Origin: Pogonophryne albipinna
Lineage: Eukaryota; Chordata; Actinopteri; Perciformes; Artedidraconidae
Direction of reading: 5' to 3'
Length of the DNA stretch: 64,000 bases
NCBI GenBank assembly: GCA_028583405.1
Contig: CM053251.1
Span: 13,651,495 to 13,715,494 of the forward strand
Shown here: positions 15,462 to 34,000 of the stretch, piece by piece
Layout: the number at the start of each line of letters is the position of its first letter
Position numbering within the stretch: position 1 is the stretch's first letter
The notes under the pieces: generated by a model
Seen by the model: the letters and a program-made list of their open reading frames with translations, nothing else
Told to the model about the DNA's origin: nothing
Database searches by the model: none
Program-made: the position numbers and the translations under genes

Positions 15462-15575
15462 AATGGTCTGTTATCCAAAGCAGCAGTCTGTTATTCAGAA
15501 ATAACAGACCGTAGAATGCTTTTTGACCAATCAGAATTGGTTATTCAACAAAACCATGGGACATAAATATATACT
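15462..15575. repeat. dispersed repeat with internal AATAACAGACC palindrome
   Basis: GGTCTGTTAT and AATAACAGACC form an inverted pair, followed by GACCAATCAGAATTGGTTAT. This combination is familiar from fish repeats that carry a 'gaccaatcagaa' block. No coding part is present. Confidence 0.45.
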
Positions 15576-15679
15576 GTACATTCCAGACTACAAATAATGT
15601 GACCACATAATCTATATAATCTGCTAGTGGTGTATTATAACAAACTATTTATAAAAGAGTAGCCACAATGAGTACAGTA

Positions 15680-15774
15680 CAGCTCCTTCACTACACACAC
15701 CCAAAACCTACCGTTGTGTGCCATTTAACACAAAGGAAAAGAGTATGCTTCAGCTAGAGTGATGCTGGAATATA
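15680..15774. repeat. dispersed repeat, copy 2 (first copy at 7735-7854)
   Basis: It matches the first copy from TACAGCTCCTTCACTAC to GCTTCAGCTAGAGTGATG. It lacks about 25 bp of the middle that is present in copy 1. No terminal repeat is evident. Confidence 0.7.
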
Positions 15775-22394
<6,620 letters not shown>

Positions 22395-22480
22395 CAAGGC
22401 AAGGCAAGGCAAGGCAAGTTTATTTATATAGCACTTTTCAACACAAGGCAATTCAAAGTGCTTTACAAAAAATGAAAGAC
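22395..22480 (-). repeat. LINE-type 3' tail with AAGGC repeats
   Basis: On the plus strand, CAAGGCAAGGCAAGGCAAGG leads into GTTTATTTATATAGCAC and GGCAATTCAAAGTGCTTTAC. This is the reverse complement of a very common fish retrotransposon tail. A plus-oriented copy is at 37563-37626. Confidence 0.8.
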
Positions 22481-22761
22481 AACAACTACTACCAACTTTA
22501 GCTCCTGTGGCAAGAAAAACAATAACAATGTCTTAGTTACTATGAATCAACAAGATAAATTACCCGCTGTGTTAATTTAGCTTAACAAGGCTGCCCATGT
22601 TAGGTAGCATATCAGTTAGCTAGCTAGGCTACTAGCGTGTGCACACTTGGTTGTAAGTTTGGTTTATAAATAGGCAAAGTGAGGAGTAGCTGTTACCATT
22701 GTTTGCTCATGTTAAAATAGAATGACTGCTAGGCTGCACGATATTGAAAGAAATGACATAA

Positions 22762-22828
22762 CAATTAATGTTTTTTAAAGTTAAATGCAGTCGAACAGAT
22801 TGCATTTAACTTTAAAAAACATTAATTG
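22762..22828. repeat. perfect 28-bp inverted repeat with 11-nt loop
   Basis: The left arm 22762-22789 (CAATTAATG...AAATGCA) is exactly complementary to the right arm 22801-22828 (TGCATTT...CATTAATTG). The loop is GTCGAACAGAT. The flank GGCTGCACGATATTGAAAGA resembles fish MITE sequence, so the hairpin is probably the folded core of a non-autonomous transposon. A transcript would fold like a small-RNA precursor. No expression evidence is available. Confidence 0.9.
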
Positions 22829-25800
22829 ACATTGACAGTCATGCAACTAGCAGGCAGTTGGTGGTCTTGTGAAGCTGCAAGTTCCGCGATAGCAGAGGTT
22901 AAGATACCGTAGTTATAAGTTGGTTATTTGGCAGTACATTCTGCATCTTTATCCTAAGGTGCTTTTTCTAGCAATATATTTATAATATTGAAATATTGTG
23001 GCTCCATAAGTAGACCTAAGTGCCAGGATCTGACATCAAGCAGTGTATAAAGTCTATTATCTGTAATGGTGTAATTGATGTGAGAATATGCCTGGCTTCA
23101 GTCCACCAGTAACCCTGCAGTGTTTGGCAGTGAAAACACGCTGTCATCTCTGCACTTGACTTGAAGCTCTTCTGAGGTTTGATCACACACCATATGAAGG
23201 AGAGAGGAGGACTGAGGGCCCTTAAGCAAAGGCACTCTTATACCTGCAGGCTGCATCTCCCTCCACCCAGAGACAGTATTAAGGTGGACAAATGATTTTG
23301 TGTTTCAGACACTGTGATGGCTGCCAGGACTCACAGGGACTGATTGGCAAAAAAGAGGGGAACGTTTTGATGTCTGTGGGTGGGATGTTGAAGAAAAAAC
23401 CAATAGGAGATTCTTTTACTTAAGAGGACACCCACAGTCTCCAGTGGAAGATTATCTGACTAAGCCGCATACAAAGCTGAAGGTGAAGAAAGGAAAAGAG
23501 AAAAGTAAAACATTTAGATGATTTGCCCAATCTACAGAGGACAAACAGTGGGATATCGGATGTTAGAGAATCTTCTAATATCCTGCTTAGCTTTCAGAAG
23601 CATACCAAATATGGACGCTGTTATACAGCTACGGGGAATTAGTCCATCCCATGGCCCTGCAGCTAAATTAACGTGATACTTGTTTACAGGGATGCTGCTC
23701 AGCATTCAGAGTGCAAGGACACACATTAAACAAGGTAACAATTTGTGACTTTGGTACAAATGGCAGTTTTCACACAGCTTTTTTCATTACAAGTGAAAGA
23801 GAGATTAAAAAACCATTTTTATAAACTTATTTTTCTAATATATTTCCAAATCATTCTGATTTGCTTCAGGGTGAACTTTTGCAGAATACTACAAATTAAG
23901 CTTCATATGTTTTATAACTTAGAGCCGTGAAGATAGCAATCATCACACAAAATGAACGTGTATATCACACATATACAAAGTTCACAAGATTTAATAATGC
24001 AGCTGCAGTAAACAATCGTGCAATATCTTGCAAAACTGTGCACGGGGGATCAAATTACTTCTATACTGTCTATAGAGATGGTTGCAGTATATACCAAAAC
24101 AAAACATAACTTGTATTTATGGTAGGATATGGTTGTAGAGAAGGTCCTGCCTGCTTTATGAGGGCATTAATACTGCAGGTCCCTCTAAACCCATATGTTT
24201 TCCTACAGGTGTGCAGAGAGGTGAAGAGGCACTGACCCACTTCAATAATGAGGAACAACGAGATCCATTCCAAAGACAGCGAGGGAAGGGCTTTGACCAT
24301 CTCTTGTGCGCAGCCTATATTTTATTCATATGGATGAACACTGTGCTGGAGTGGGCACAAAGACAATGATTAATATCAATATCTTGACAAAGGAAGTGTC
24401 TCTCAAACGGTTGGCTAATTTGTGCTCTACAGAAACACTTTTATGGAAAAGACAAAAAGCCGGATGATTAGTTAGGGCTCATTGGTCTCGGGGCTCGGAA
24501 ACAAATGAGTAATGCTTTACACACCACATCTCCTCGTAAAACTTCCCAACCCCCAGCACACACACGCACACACCTCTCCATCCCACCCAAGAAGTGGTAC
24601 TAGCGATAAGAGCGCCATTAGTTGAGCACAGGGGAGGTTTAGCTCTGGACTGCAACAGATTTATGATGGCGGGGGCCCACGCGCCAGTGACCCTCTTCAA
24701 GCTGGCCCTTTGTAAGGTTCCGCCATACATACAGTTAATGGACGCACACAATGAGCCTCAATGGCCCTGCAATGATGGATCTGGGGCATTGTGGGAAAAG
24801 CTCTACAGACAAACTAGGTATTTCAGATGCCTGTCAAGCAAACTTAGAAGTAGGAGGAGTGGGAAGAGGAGCGCATCTTGCAGAAATGTTGCCGGGAAAC
24901 ATTTGGAGAAATATAATTGGGACACAGAGCAGTATTCCTGAGTGGCGTTTTAATTGTACATAGAGGGAGCAGATTGGATACGAATGCAGAGGAGCTGACA
25001 CAGAAGTGTTCGCTGACAATGAGCTTATATGCATATACTGTATGTCTTCCAAAATGTCTTGCAGATACTTTTTCACAAAAGCACACATTACAGTATGTTC
25101 ATTAATACGCAGCGTAACTATCTACTGATTTGGAATACAGAATGAATAGAAAACACAGGGACAAATAAAACTTTAAACTTAACACATATTTCTGTTGATG
25201 TAGAATGGAACTGACACTTCATATTCTGAACCAAAACTCATCAATAATTAAAGTCCTCCTTGATAAAATGGATAAGATGTGATTTCTTGATTGTTGAAAT
25301 ATGTCTTGTACAACAAGGTGCATGTATTAATGTTTTCCTACTACTGCTGTCGATATTATTCCAGGTTTTACTGTCCCATGTGTCTTAACTATCCGTGACT
25401 GAAATTCTCAGGTAAGCACACTGAAACCTGAACTCTGATTTTTTTTGTTTATTTGCTATTTCCCGTTTCAATATTTAAACAATAAAAAGGCTAAATTAAT
25501 AAATAACCGCCCAGAATATCGACTCTCAACCCCCAAATGTTGGAGATCCTACCTCAAAGCCTTAAATCCATATTTTTTTGGGCAATAACATATTAAGTTG
25601 TTTTCACATTCATAATTTAATTCATTCACAGATATAAAAAATATATGCCTTGTGTTTCTCAACAGATACTAATAAAAAAAAAAAAAGTGCTGTTATTAAT
25701 GTGAACAAATATCGCTTTTTACTAAATCAAACCCTAATTGACGTTGAGGGGGAAAACGTGCCTCGTGTAATAATCAGAAAAGCCTTGAGCACCTAAGAGG

Positions 25801-28800
25801 AGAAAAAGATGACTTGGAAGATTAAAATCAGTGAGTATTATTTAGAGATTTGTAGCCTCCGCCACAATTTGTCTGACTCTAAATCACACCCAGTTAACTG
25901 CCTCCATTTAATTCCGCCAGCCCATTATACGTTTTCCGTTGGCCTGTCCCCATCAGCGCCTCATCCCAACGTGTAACCATTAGGCCTAATACAGGAGCCG
26001 TCTGCTGAACTCTGCCTCCACTCAGTGTCTAATGACTGTGCTTGGTAGGTACGGGTGTCACATGTCTCTCTCTCCTCTACAGGATGCAGCTCCAACCGGT
26101 GATGCTCACTGCAGGGGAGAAGAATGTGCTAATCATGTACAAGGAGGCAGTTTGTGAACACGATACAAAATGGATGTCAGTTTGATTACAATGCACAGCC
26201 ATTACCATTTTGATGTATCCTGTTATCATACCTTGGGTAATAACATTCTAAGTGAATAAATAAAAGCTGCTGTTTAATTACGATGCAGTTGGCAATCACG
26301 TCCAGGCTGCGCTCGTGTGGCCGACAAAGCTATTGCTTGACATTAGTAGGGGGAGTTATGATTAATGGTGTGTAACTGCACCCCCATTCCATCCCATGAA
26401 CTGCAGTGTCAGACAAACTTTGTGTTGAGGTGATCTGTTTCACAACAGCGCCCTCCACCCGCCTCTCTCCAATCATTGTACACTATGTTCTCTTCCACTC
26501 AGCAGCTTTGATCATGCTGAGATTGTTTGCTCAAGCATGTCACTGCTCTCTTTTTTCCTCCAATCATTCTCAAAGCCAACATTGTTGTCCCGAACTCTGG
26601 TGGCATGGAGAAAAAAGGAAAATTAACAATCGGCCTCATTTGCCAAACAAGAGACGAAGAACGTGTACTGAGAACTTTGCTAATACTGTGCAATCAAAAA
26701 TAATTAAACTGCCAGTTAGACTCGGGCTAATCTTTACAAACATTTGGCAAGATGGTTTTCTGCTATGAATCTGTTTTGGTTTAGGATGCTGGCGCCTGTC
26801 GAGGCACTAAACAAATGTTTGTCTTTAGTGATCTCCCAAACATTATGTAAACATTGATCAATTAGGTGCCTGGATCTCATGATACTACCTTGGGTGTCAC
26901 ATTATATATAATTTGTTATTTACGATCATTAAAACACACGCTGTGAGGATCTGCGAGATCCAATTTGAGCAAAATCTCATATTTTCTCATTTGTTCTATA
27001 TTTATTACATTTAGAGATGACAGGCTAAAGCAAACAAACATCGCAATCACGTTTTCCAAATCCGAACTGCTCCCATATGCCTGTGCGATGATAAGTGTGT
27101 TTTTTAATCAGGTTAAGTAAACACCAGAAGCAATCAGCTCTGTCCTAGAGGCATTCTCCTTCTCTTTGTCATCTTACAGAAACGCCGCTGCTGCTGCCAA
27201 GGACCTCTTTAAACCAAGTTCACGGTCACACAGTCTGAGACAAATTCCAAAGCTGGGCGCAACAGACAGTGAGAATGAAAGAGGAACGACGGAAAGAAAG
27301 GTCACATTGACTTCCTCGGCTAATCTCCATCCTCGCCAGTCAAGTATACATGGTGACAGACAAATGAGCGCCTCTCAAATATATTAACACTATAGATAAA
27401 TCTGACATTATGCAGCCTGTTTCATCACTTAGGTGTCACTGTCAGCTCCTGCAACAATATCTCTCTCCTTTGTATCCCACTGAGCCATCCCTCCATTAGC
27501 TCTGTGATTTGGAGTCTGATGAGTCTATCACAGGTGACAGTGACAAGGAGGTCCCTCATTATACTTCATATACAAACTGATATGAGCACAGCTGTGCACT
27601 TCAAAAGTATTCCTGGATGTCCTTTTTGCAGCTTTCAGTCACTTTATCATCAGGACACAATGACACCATGTGGCCGATGAATTACAAACCAAGGTGGATC
27701 CTGTACAAAGTGTTTCTCATGAATTATTCTTCACATACATTACGCCTAAGGAGGAGAAATTGTTCCATTTAACAAGGAAAATATTCTCATCCTGTCTTCG
27801 AGTTCCAAGGGAAACCAGACAACAACAATGTAATGTATAATGTCATAACAATTTAACGCCTGGAGCTGATATATAGATTTACATGTTACTCATCTAAACT
27901 TTAACAATTGAAGGACCTTAGGAGTGATAGTGTTTTAGAACTTTAAACAAAGCAACTTTCATGTTTCCCTTCCCAAATCAAGCTGCAGGTACGCATGGCA
28001 ATTACAACTAGAGGGCATAAATAAGTGGATGTTCATATTCAAAATCAGGAAATCAATCATATTTCCACTAAATAATTGTGTGTTTGTGTGAGAATCTGAC
28101 ACAGAGCATATGGTTGCTCTGCCAGTCATACTTTCACAGTTTGGTAGGTGCCAAAGTAGTCAAACTGATTTCTAACATGCCATGTGTTCCAATTTGCAAC
28201 TCCTGAAACCAAAAGGACGAGGGTTAAAAAAAAGAGGGTGTCGACTACATTTTCCTTTTTGTCTATCTTCTGCTTCACCAAGGTTTGTTTAGCTAGGAAG
28301 CGTAAATGGCGTCCTACAGTATGATCCATTTGGTACTCAGGTGTACAGAAAATCCATCTATCTCTGTCCCTCCAATGGGCTGTGGTGTTGTGCTGACCTG
28401 AGTCTTATCCCAGCTGCATTGAGACTTAGTGGAGATAAACAGTAATTCTCCTCCAGTTCACTGGACCCACACTTAAATTAAGCAGCTAATAAACTCAACG
28501 GAGTTCCTATCCTGCAGGGAATCCAAGAAACCCACACGCCCAACTTAACTTCTGTCAAGGGCTATTGGCTATTTGTTTTTACACGTTGTGTTCTGCATTG
28601 TGAGATAGAGTAGTGTATGTTTTTCAGTCTTTTACAAGAAGTTCAGACTTTTTCCACCACAGCAGTACTCTCATAAATCATAAATATGTGCACCATGAAA
28701 TTACAAAAACATCTCTGCATTTATAGCATATTCTTTACCGTCACATGATGTGCTCACATAGCTTTCTGCCAAAGTACGGCAATGAGAAATACTTATTCAC

Positions 28801-29907
28801 ATTCTTAGTTAAATATTAACATCAACAGCAGCACCATCTGCACCGTCTAGATTTGCAGCATTTCTGTTGTCATTAACCTGAATTAATTTAAATGTTGTCA
28901 GATGATGTTGTGAGGAATAAATAGAGACCTGGTCTATGCGGTCTGTTCCACTCCTTCCCAGATGTTGGCTGTGATGCTAACTGAAAAATAAATGAAGAAA
29001 AAAAGATAGTTTGCTGTTCAGTTGATTTATTGTGGACAGGTGTCTCTACCAAATTGCTAATAAAAAAACACTAATTGCCACATTTTACTTTGTTTGTTCA
29101 TTCCGTCCAAAAAGTGAAGGCTGAAAATGACATGTTGTGGTGAAAGTTTTCTCAAACCTCAAGGTGTCAAAATCTGTTTTCACTCTTGTTGCTAAGCTCA
29201 AGTACCGAGATCCTGGCTATAGTTTCATATTTACCGTACAGAGTGGTATTGATCTGCTCATCTAACTCAGCACGTACTTCCCAAAGTGTCAAGCTAATGC
29301 CTTTTAAATTATTTATTTCAATTATATTCTATCCAGGAAAAAGGACCCACAACTAATTGATTAAACGGTTGATGGTTGATTTTGAGTCCTATTTATGACA
29401 ACGCTAATATCAAGCATAAACTTTTAGCTTCTGGGAGAAGTGTGGGTCTAGAATATTGCTTCAGAGTGATAATGTGGGAGGCTAAGACCAGAGGATCAGC
29501 AGCTGAGCTCTATGAGCTGCTATAGTGTCTCCTGGAAAGTGGTTGTGTGTGCACAGAATGAAATCCGCAATAAAATAAATGTGTATATAGAAAAAAAGTA
29601 TAGTTATATACGACAGTGCTGCTGTACTGTTTGTGTGTATATGTGTGAGTAACTTCAAGCATCTATATAGCACTCAGTGTATAGGTGCTTTACTGAAGAA
29701 GTGTATGCATAATGAGGGTCTCTCAGCAGAGATCAGCTGGGTGTCACAGGGGAAATAAACAGCAGCGGTTCAGTAAGGCGGGCCTAATTAAACAGGCTGC
29801 TGCAGCTTGGACCATTCTAGACCTGACCGGCCCCGCCAAAAAGGCCCGCCGTTGCCATGATCACCGGCTGACACCACAAATGAATGCCAGGGAGCAAGAA
29901 GGGTAGG
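22829..29907. other. long noncoding stretch, candidate regulatory desert
   Basis: Seven kilobases with no supported gene and almost no recognised repeats, which contrasts with the flanking repeat clusters. An exon-like stretch after a pyrimidine tract and TTACAG at 27154-27180, and another after CTCTACAG at 26082, were considered but have no recognisable product. The block 29700-29900 is GC-richer than its surroundings. Long repeat-poor stretches downstream of developmental genes often hold enhancers; that is inference here. Confidence 0.5.
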
Positions 29908-30223
29908 AACTAGACCAGGGGTGTCCAAACTTGTTTCACCGACGGCCACATACAGAAAAATGGGCTGGGCCACTAACTAGAGGTATATTGCCTCATAAGT
30001 GCCGTCATTGGGCGTGCATTGCAGCAGTACTTCAATGACTCGCCAGCAACAGGCGGCCACTTTCACCATGGCAGAGTTAGGTTCAACATCGTCTACTGGT
30101 GGCAAAAGAAATAATGTAACGGAGCAAATTAGGAACAAAAACAAAGTGGAAACTAGGAGAATTCAAACCAGAGTCAATATCGGAGTTGCTTTTCAACGAT
30201 GGCGACATCTGATGGAACACACC

Positions 30224-30663
30224 TATGGGGTTTATTCCCTATCTTTATTCAAGAGCGTGGTATTTAAATTTGAGAGCATACTTTATGTATTTATTTCCCT
30301 CAAACCCTGTCCTCGCACTCAAATAGTGCCTGCTTGCACTTAGATTTGCTCTGCTTCTGCTCAAACTGTACGCTTGCACTCAAATATATTGCTGTTTGTG
30401 TTTACAGATTTTTTCTGCTCTCAGATTTATTCTGTGCGCGCTCGAAACTTTTGTGCAATAATCCTGTCAAAATCCCTCAACCAATAGGAGGCCAGGTGTC
30501 CTTGCGGGTGCGTTCGCTTTACTTATTACAGCGTCCCGTAAGGGCGGTTACTCTTTGGTTTGTCTTTGGTGCGATGACAGGGTTTGAGTGAAGGAAATCA
30601 ATAAAGTATGCTCTCAAATGTAAATACCACGCTCTTGAATAAAGATAGGGAATAACCCCCATA
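30224..30663. mobile_element. MITE with roughly 90-bp inverted repeats, nested in the hAT element
   Basis: The left part TATGGGGTTTATTCCCTATC runs through CAAGAGCGTGGTATTTA and GAGAGCATACTTTAT to CAAACCCTGTC. It is mirrored on the right by GACAGGGTTTGAG, ATAAAGTATGCTCTC, TAAATACCACGCTCTTG and GATAGGGAATAACCCCCATA. TA at both edges may be a Tc1/mariner-type target duplication. There is no coding capacity. Confidence 0.85.
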
Positions 30664-30769
30664 CACACAGAGTTGAAATCTGACGCCGTGGTCGCTCTTT
30701 TTCTCTTGGACAGGTTTTATCTGTTTTGTATGGTTTACAATTCCCCTGAACTATATAGCCAACCTAAAT

Positions 30770-30906
30770 CATGTGCGCGTTCATGTGTGTTGGAGGAGAT
30801 GCTCTGTAAGGAAGTCTGAAGGAAGGGGCGGATTCTTTTCGGCTGTGCACTTTCAAATTTTAGTGCACTCGAGCCGGTTTCTGAAACTTACCTACCCCCC
30901 CTTTAA
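30770..30906. mobile_element. right half of the TTAAAGG-GGGGTAGG MITE
   Basis: It matches 8184-8318 from CATGTGCGCGTT through GGAAGTCTGAAGGAAG to the end ACTTACCTACCCCCCCTTTAA. The left half is absent. It sits within the hAT element. Confidence 0.8.
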
Positions 30907-31049
30907 GAAGTACAATATAAGACAAGCACAAGTTTCCTTTGTGGGCCATATTTCATTATACTTTTTGAATTTGCTGAGGGCCGATTCAAAATGGTCCGCA
31001 GGGCCGCATTTGGCCCCCGGGCCGTAGTTTGGACACCCCTGAACTTGAC

Positions 31050-34000
31050 TAACAGTAGCTCATCCCTGCTCTGTGCAGCAGCTACACAGTGGAGGGCACT
31101 CCGTCGGCACCAATGAGGCACTGCAGAGGAAGTGGACCGAAAACGTTGCTTTTTCATCTCAGACTGGAAAAAGAATCCTTTAAGGCAGAAAGTGAACTGG
31201 GGCTGAGAGAACTGTAATGTAGCTTGGCCAAGTCTTTTAAAGTTCAGGGAAGGGGTTATGATTGTTTTTTAGTTTAAAGATTTCAGATCCTTTACTCTTT
31301 AAACTTAGAAACGTGTGCAGTCACACCTATCCAAACCCACAGGACTTTATTGTAAATACGTCAGCCTGACATGTGGGGAAATGTTTAAAAGAAAGCTCAA
31401 GTTTGAATGAGTCACTCAGTTCAAACACCATACAGCTTCGGTCGTTGCATGTGTTGTATTATCAGTGTGGAATAGATGATTGTATTAGTGTAGACATGCT
31501 GGTTAAGCGGTCATTTAAAAGCAGCCATACTAAATTAGTAAAAGTTGAGCATTCATAAATCACCAAATATAAAAATATTTTACAAAGGTTTTAGTGATAT
31601 TTTTCTTTTATGTCTGAACATACTGATGCAGCTTCTGTAACAAAATCCTTTCCCAAATTGGGATCAATCAAGTATTTATCTATCTATCTATCTATCTATG
31701 AATCTATCTATCCATCTATCTATCCATTATTATTATTATTGATGCATGTATTTGAATGCAGCATTTACATATTGTAAATGGTTGAAGTGTAGTTATTTGT
31801 ATACTACATTATATAGTATTGTGTTTATTCTCTAACAGTACATACATTTGTAAGATAGTGATTTTCAATGTAACATGTTACCGTAGCTACTAAATAACTA
31901 TAGTAAAATAAAAATAAGAATCCTGCCGTGTTGAAGTGAAAGTTTTATGTGGCTTCAAATAGAAGTGCTTCATTAGTTGTACTTGATACTTTCCACTGCT
32001 GCATTATAGCGTAGAGGTCCGGGAGTCTTTTTTTTAATAAATATGTCTCCTACAAAGAGAAGCTATTATATCCAACAAAAATGTAACATGCTGTAAGTCC
32101 CACTTGCAGCGCTGCATTAGAGCTTGTGTAAAACGTCATGAAATTGGAAGAGATGTTTCACAGGCTACTTTCTCCCAGCGGTCGATGAGCAGAGAAATGT
32201 TCAGCAGAAATGAAATATCAGAGCTGCCCTCGTGTGATTTACAATAGCACCCGGCAGTGAGCGTTGGGCCCGACTGTGTTTTTTTTTTCTTTAGGGTCTC
32301 ACAGGAAATTACGACAAGCTTTTGTTAATGTTTTATGTGAAGGTGTGAATAGAGACGGCTGAGAGAGAGCCACGTCTCGGCTTAAAGCAGGACTCTTAGG
32401 TTTCCCTTTCTCCATGTTTCCTACTTCCTCCCCTTATTGCATACTACATAATAGAGGACGACAGCAGAGATGTTGGTGAGACAGAGTAACATGCTGCATA
32501 GCGTTTGCATTAGAGTGGAACTCACAACCTATCCTGGCATGAACCGCAGTCCTCTGATCTACTCAGCGCCATGTTTGCCTGTTCTAACCTTGTATATTTC
32601 ATTTGACCTTATGACTCTCACGGTGTCGCTTAAAATAAGCAGCTCCATCTCTAGTGCTATTCTTAAACCACTCATACTGCCAGAGAGAGAGAGGGAGAGG
32701 GAGGAAGCTCATTCCCTGTGTGATGTTTATCTGACATTTTCCACTGGCCCGTGACTCAGTGGGCTGTGATTGCTAGCAGAACACATCGGGCTAGCAGGGG
32801 CTCTATACCAGCCTTGGCTGTAGGGCACCACTTACTGGAAGCCGCATTCCTGCATCCTCGCTCACACAAGAGCCAGCAATGACAACATATTCCAACAGGA
32901 TTAAGAGGGGGTGTATTTGTACCCATTCACAGCCCCTGCATCTGTGTGTCTGTTTGTTTTGAATGCATTAATGTGCATCTGTGCTTTCATTATCCTGGCG
33001 AGCGCGCTGTGAATTCTGTGGCGTCTAAATCCAGGGCAAAATGATTTCCTTTCTCTAAATTAATCATTCACACCATCAAATGGTTTCTCCTAAGGAAAAA
33101 TTCCCTTCTTGAGTACTCAGACAGTGATTAAGACGCAAAAGAGATTATAGAAACCAGTAAATAGGGAGGTGGTGTACACAGTAAAGCTGTCTGACATACC
33201 CTTGTGTCCAGAGAAACTGACTTTTGTGAGCTTACACTGTGGGAATTTAAAAGTTACAGGATGATGGTTATTACTTATTCTAATTCTTCTGATCATCTCA
33301 CTGCTTGCCTGTTTAATGATGGGCAGTGAGAAGCGGCACAGCTCCCCCGAGATGACTTTCTTAAATCAAACAAAATGTATCAAATCTATCTTCTTTTTTT
33401 GTTCTTTAATATTCATTTCATGTAATGGCGTGTGGTTCAATTATTTTTTATGATCATAGCTCTGAAAATAGATTCCCGGAGAATATATGTTCACCATTAT
33501 CTGTTATCCTCTGATGGGTAAGCTGAACTTTATGGTATGAAAAAGTCAGTGATATATATATGTATATTAAGATGTGCAGCCTGCAAGGAACAGCACAGAA
33601 GCAACCTTGGAAAAAGTCGCCTGAGCAGCAGCTATGTTTTGGGGGTGTAATGGCCAGGTGTCCTGAAACAGGAGGCGCTGATGCTGCTCCTCCATATTCA
33701 TATTTCACATTCATTCATATTTCACAGTGATTAGCATACATATCATATCCACCTGCCAACTTATTTCATGTTTTATAGCGCTCTTTAACAACTCTTTTAC
33801 CAAAAACTCCAAAAGAGTGGAATTCAATGATTCCAGATGTTGCATTAATGTATTTCGAAGTTGTATATGTTATGTGGGTCTCAGAGCATCCTAATGACCA
33901 TATTACGGTATTTTAAAGCAGGCAGCACAGAAAAGATAAAATAAACATTTTAGAAAGGGTATTTCCTCGTCCCTGATTCAGAACAGCTTTTAAGGAGTTA

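Larger units (their letters stand above)
29916..31041. mobile_element. non-autonomous hAT element containing other repeats
   Basis: The left end is CAGGGGTGTCCAAACTTG and the right end, read in reverse, is CAGGGGTGTCCAAACTAC, a 16-bp match. It is flanked by AACTAGAC (29908-29915) and AACTTGAC (31042-31049), an 8-bp target duplication with one change, as expected for hAT. No transposase was seen. Inside it lie a MITE with about 90-bp inverted ends (30224-30663) and the right half of the TTAAAGG-GGGGTAGG MITE (30770-30906). Confidence 0.9.

Noticed and set aside
27154..27387. Exon-like stretch after a pyrimidine tract and TTACAG, with 73 open codons
   Set aside because: No recognisable protein, no convincing donor and no partner exons; could be chance or a noncoding RNA exon.
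31670..31740. CRISPR-like short repeats
   Set aside because: Simple TATC and TTA microsatellite at a retrotransposon tail in a vertebrate genome; no spacers.
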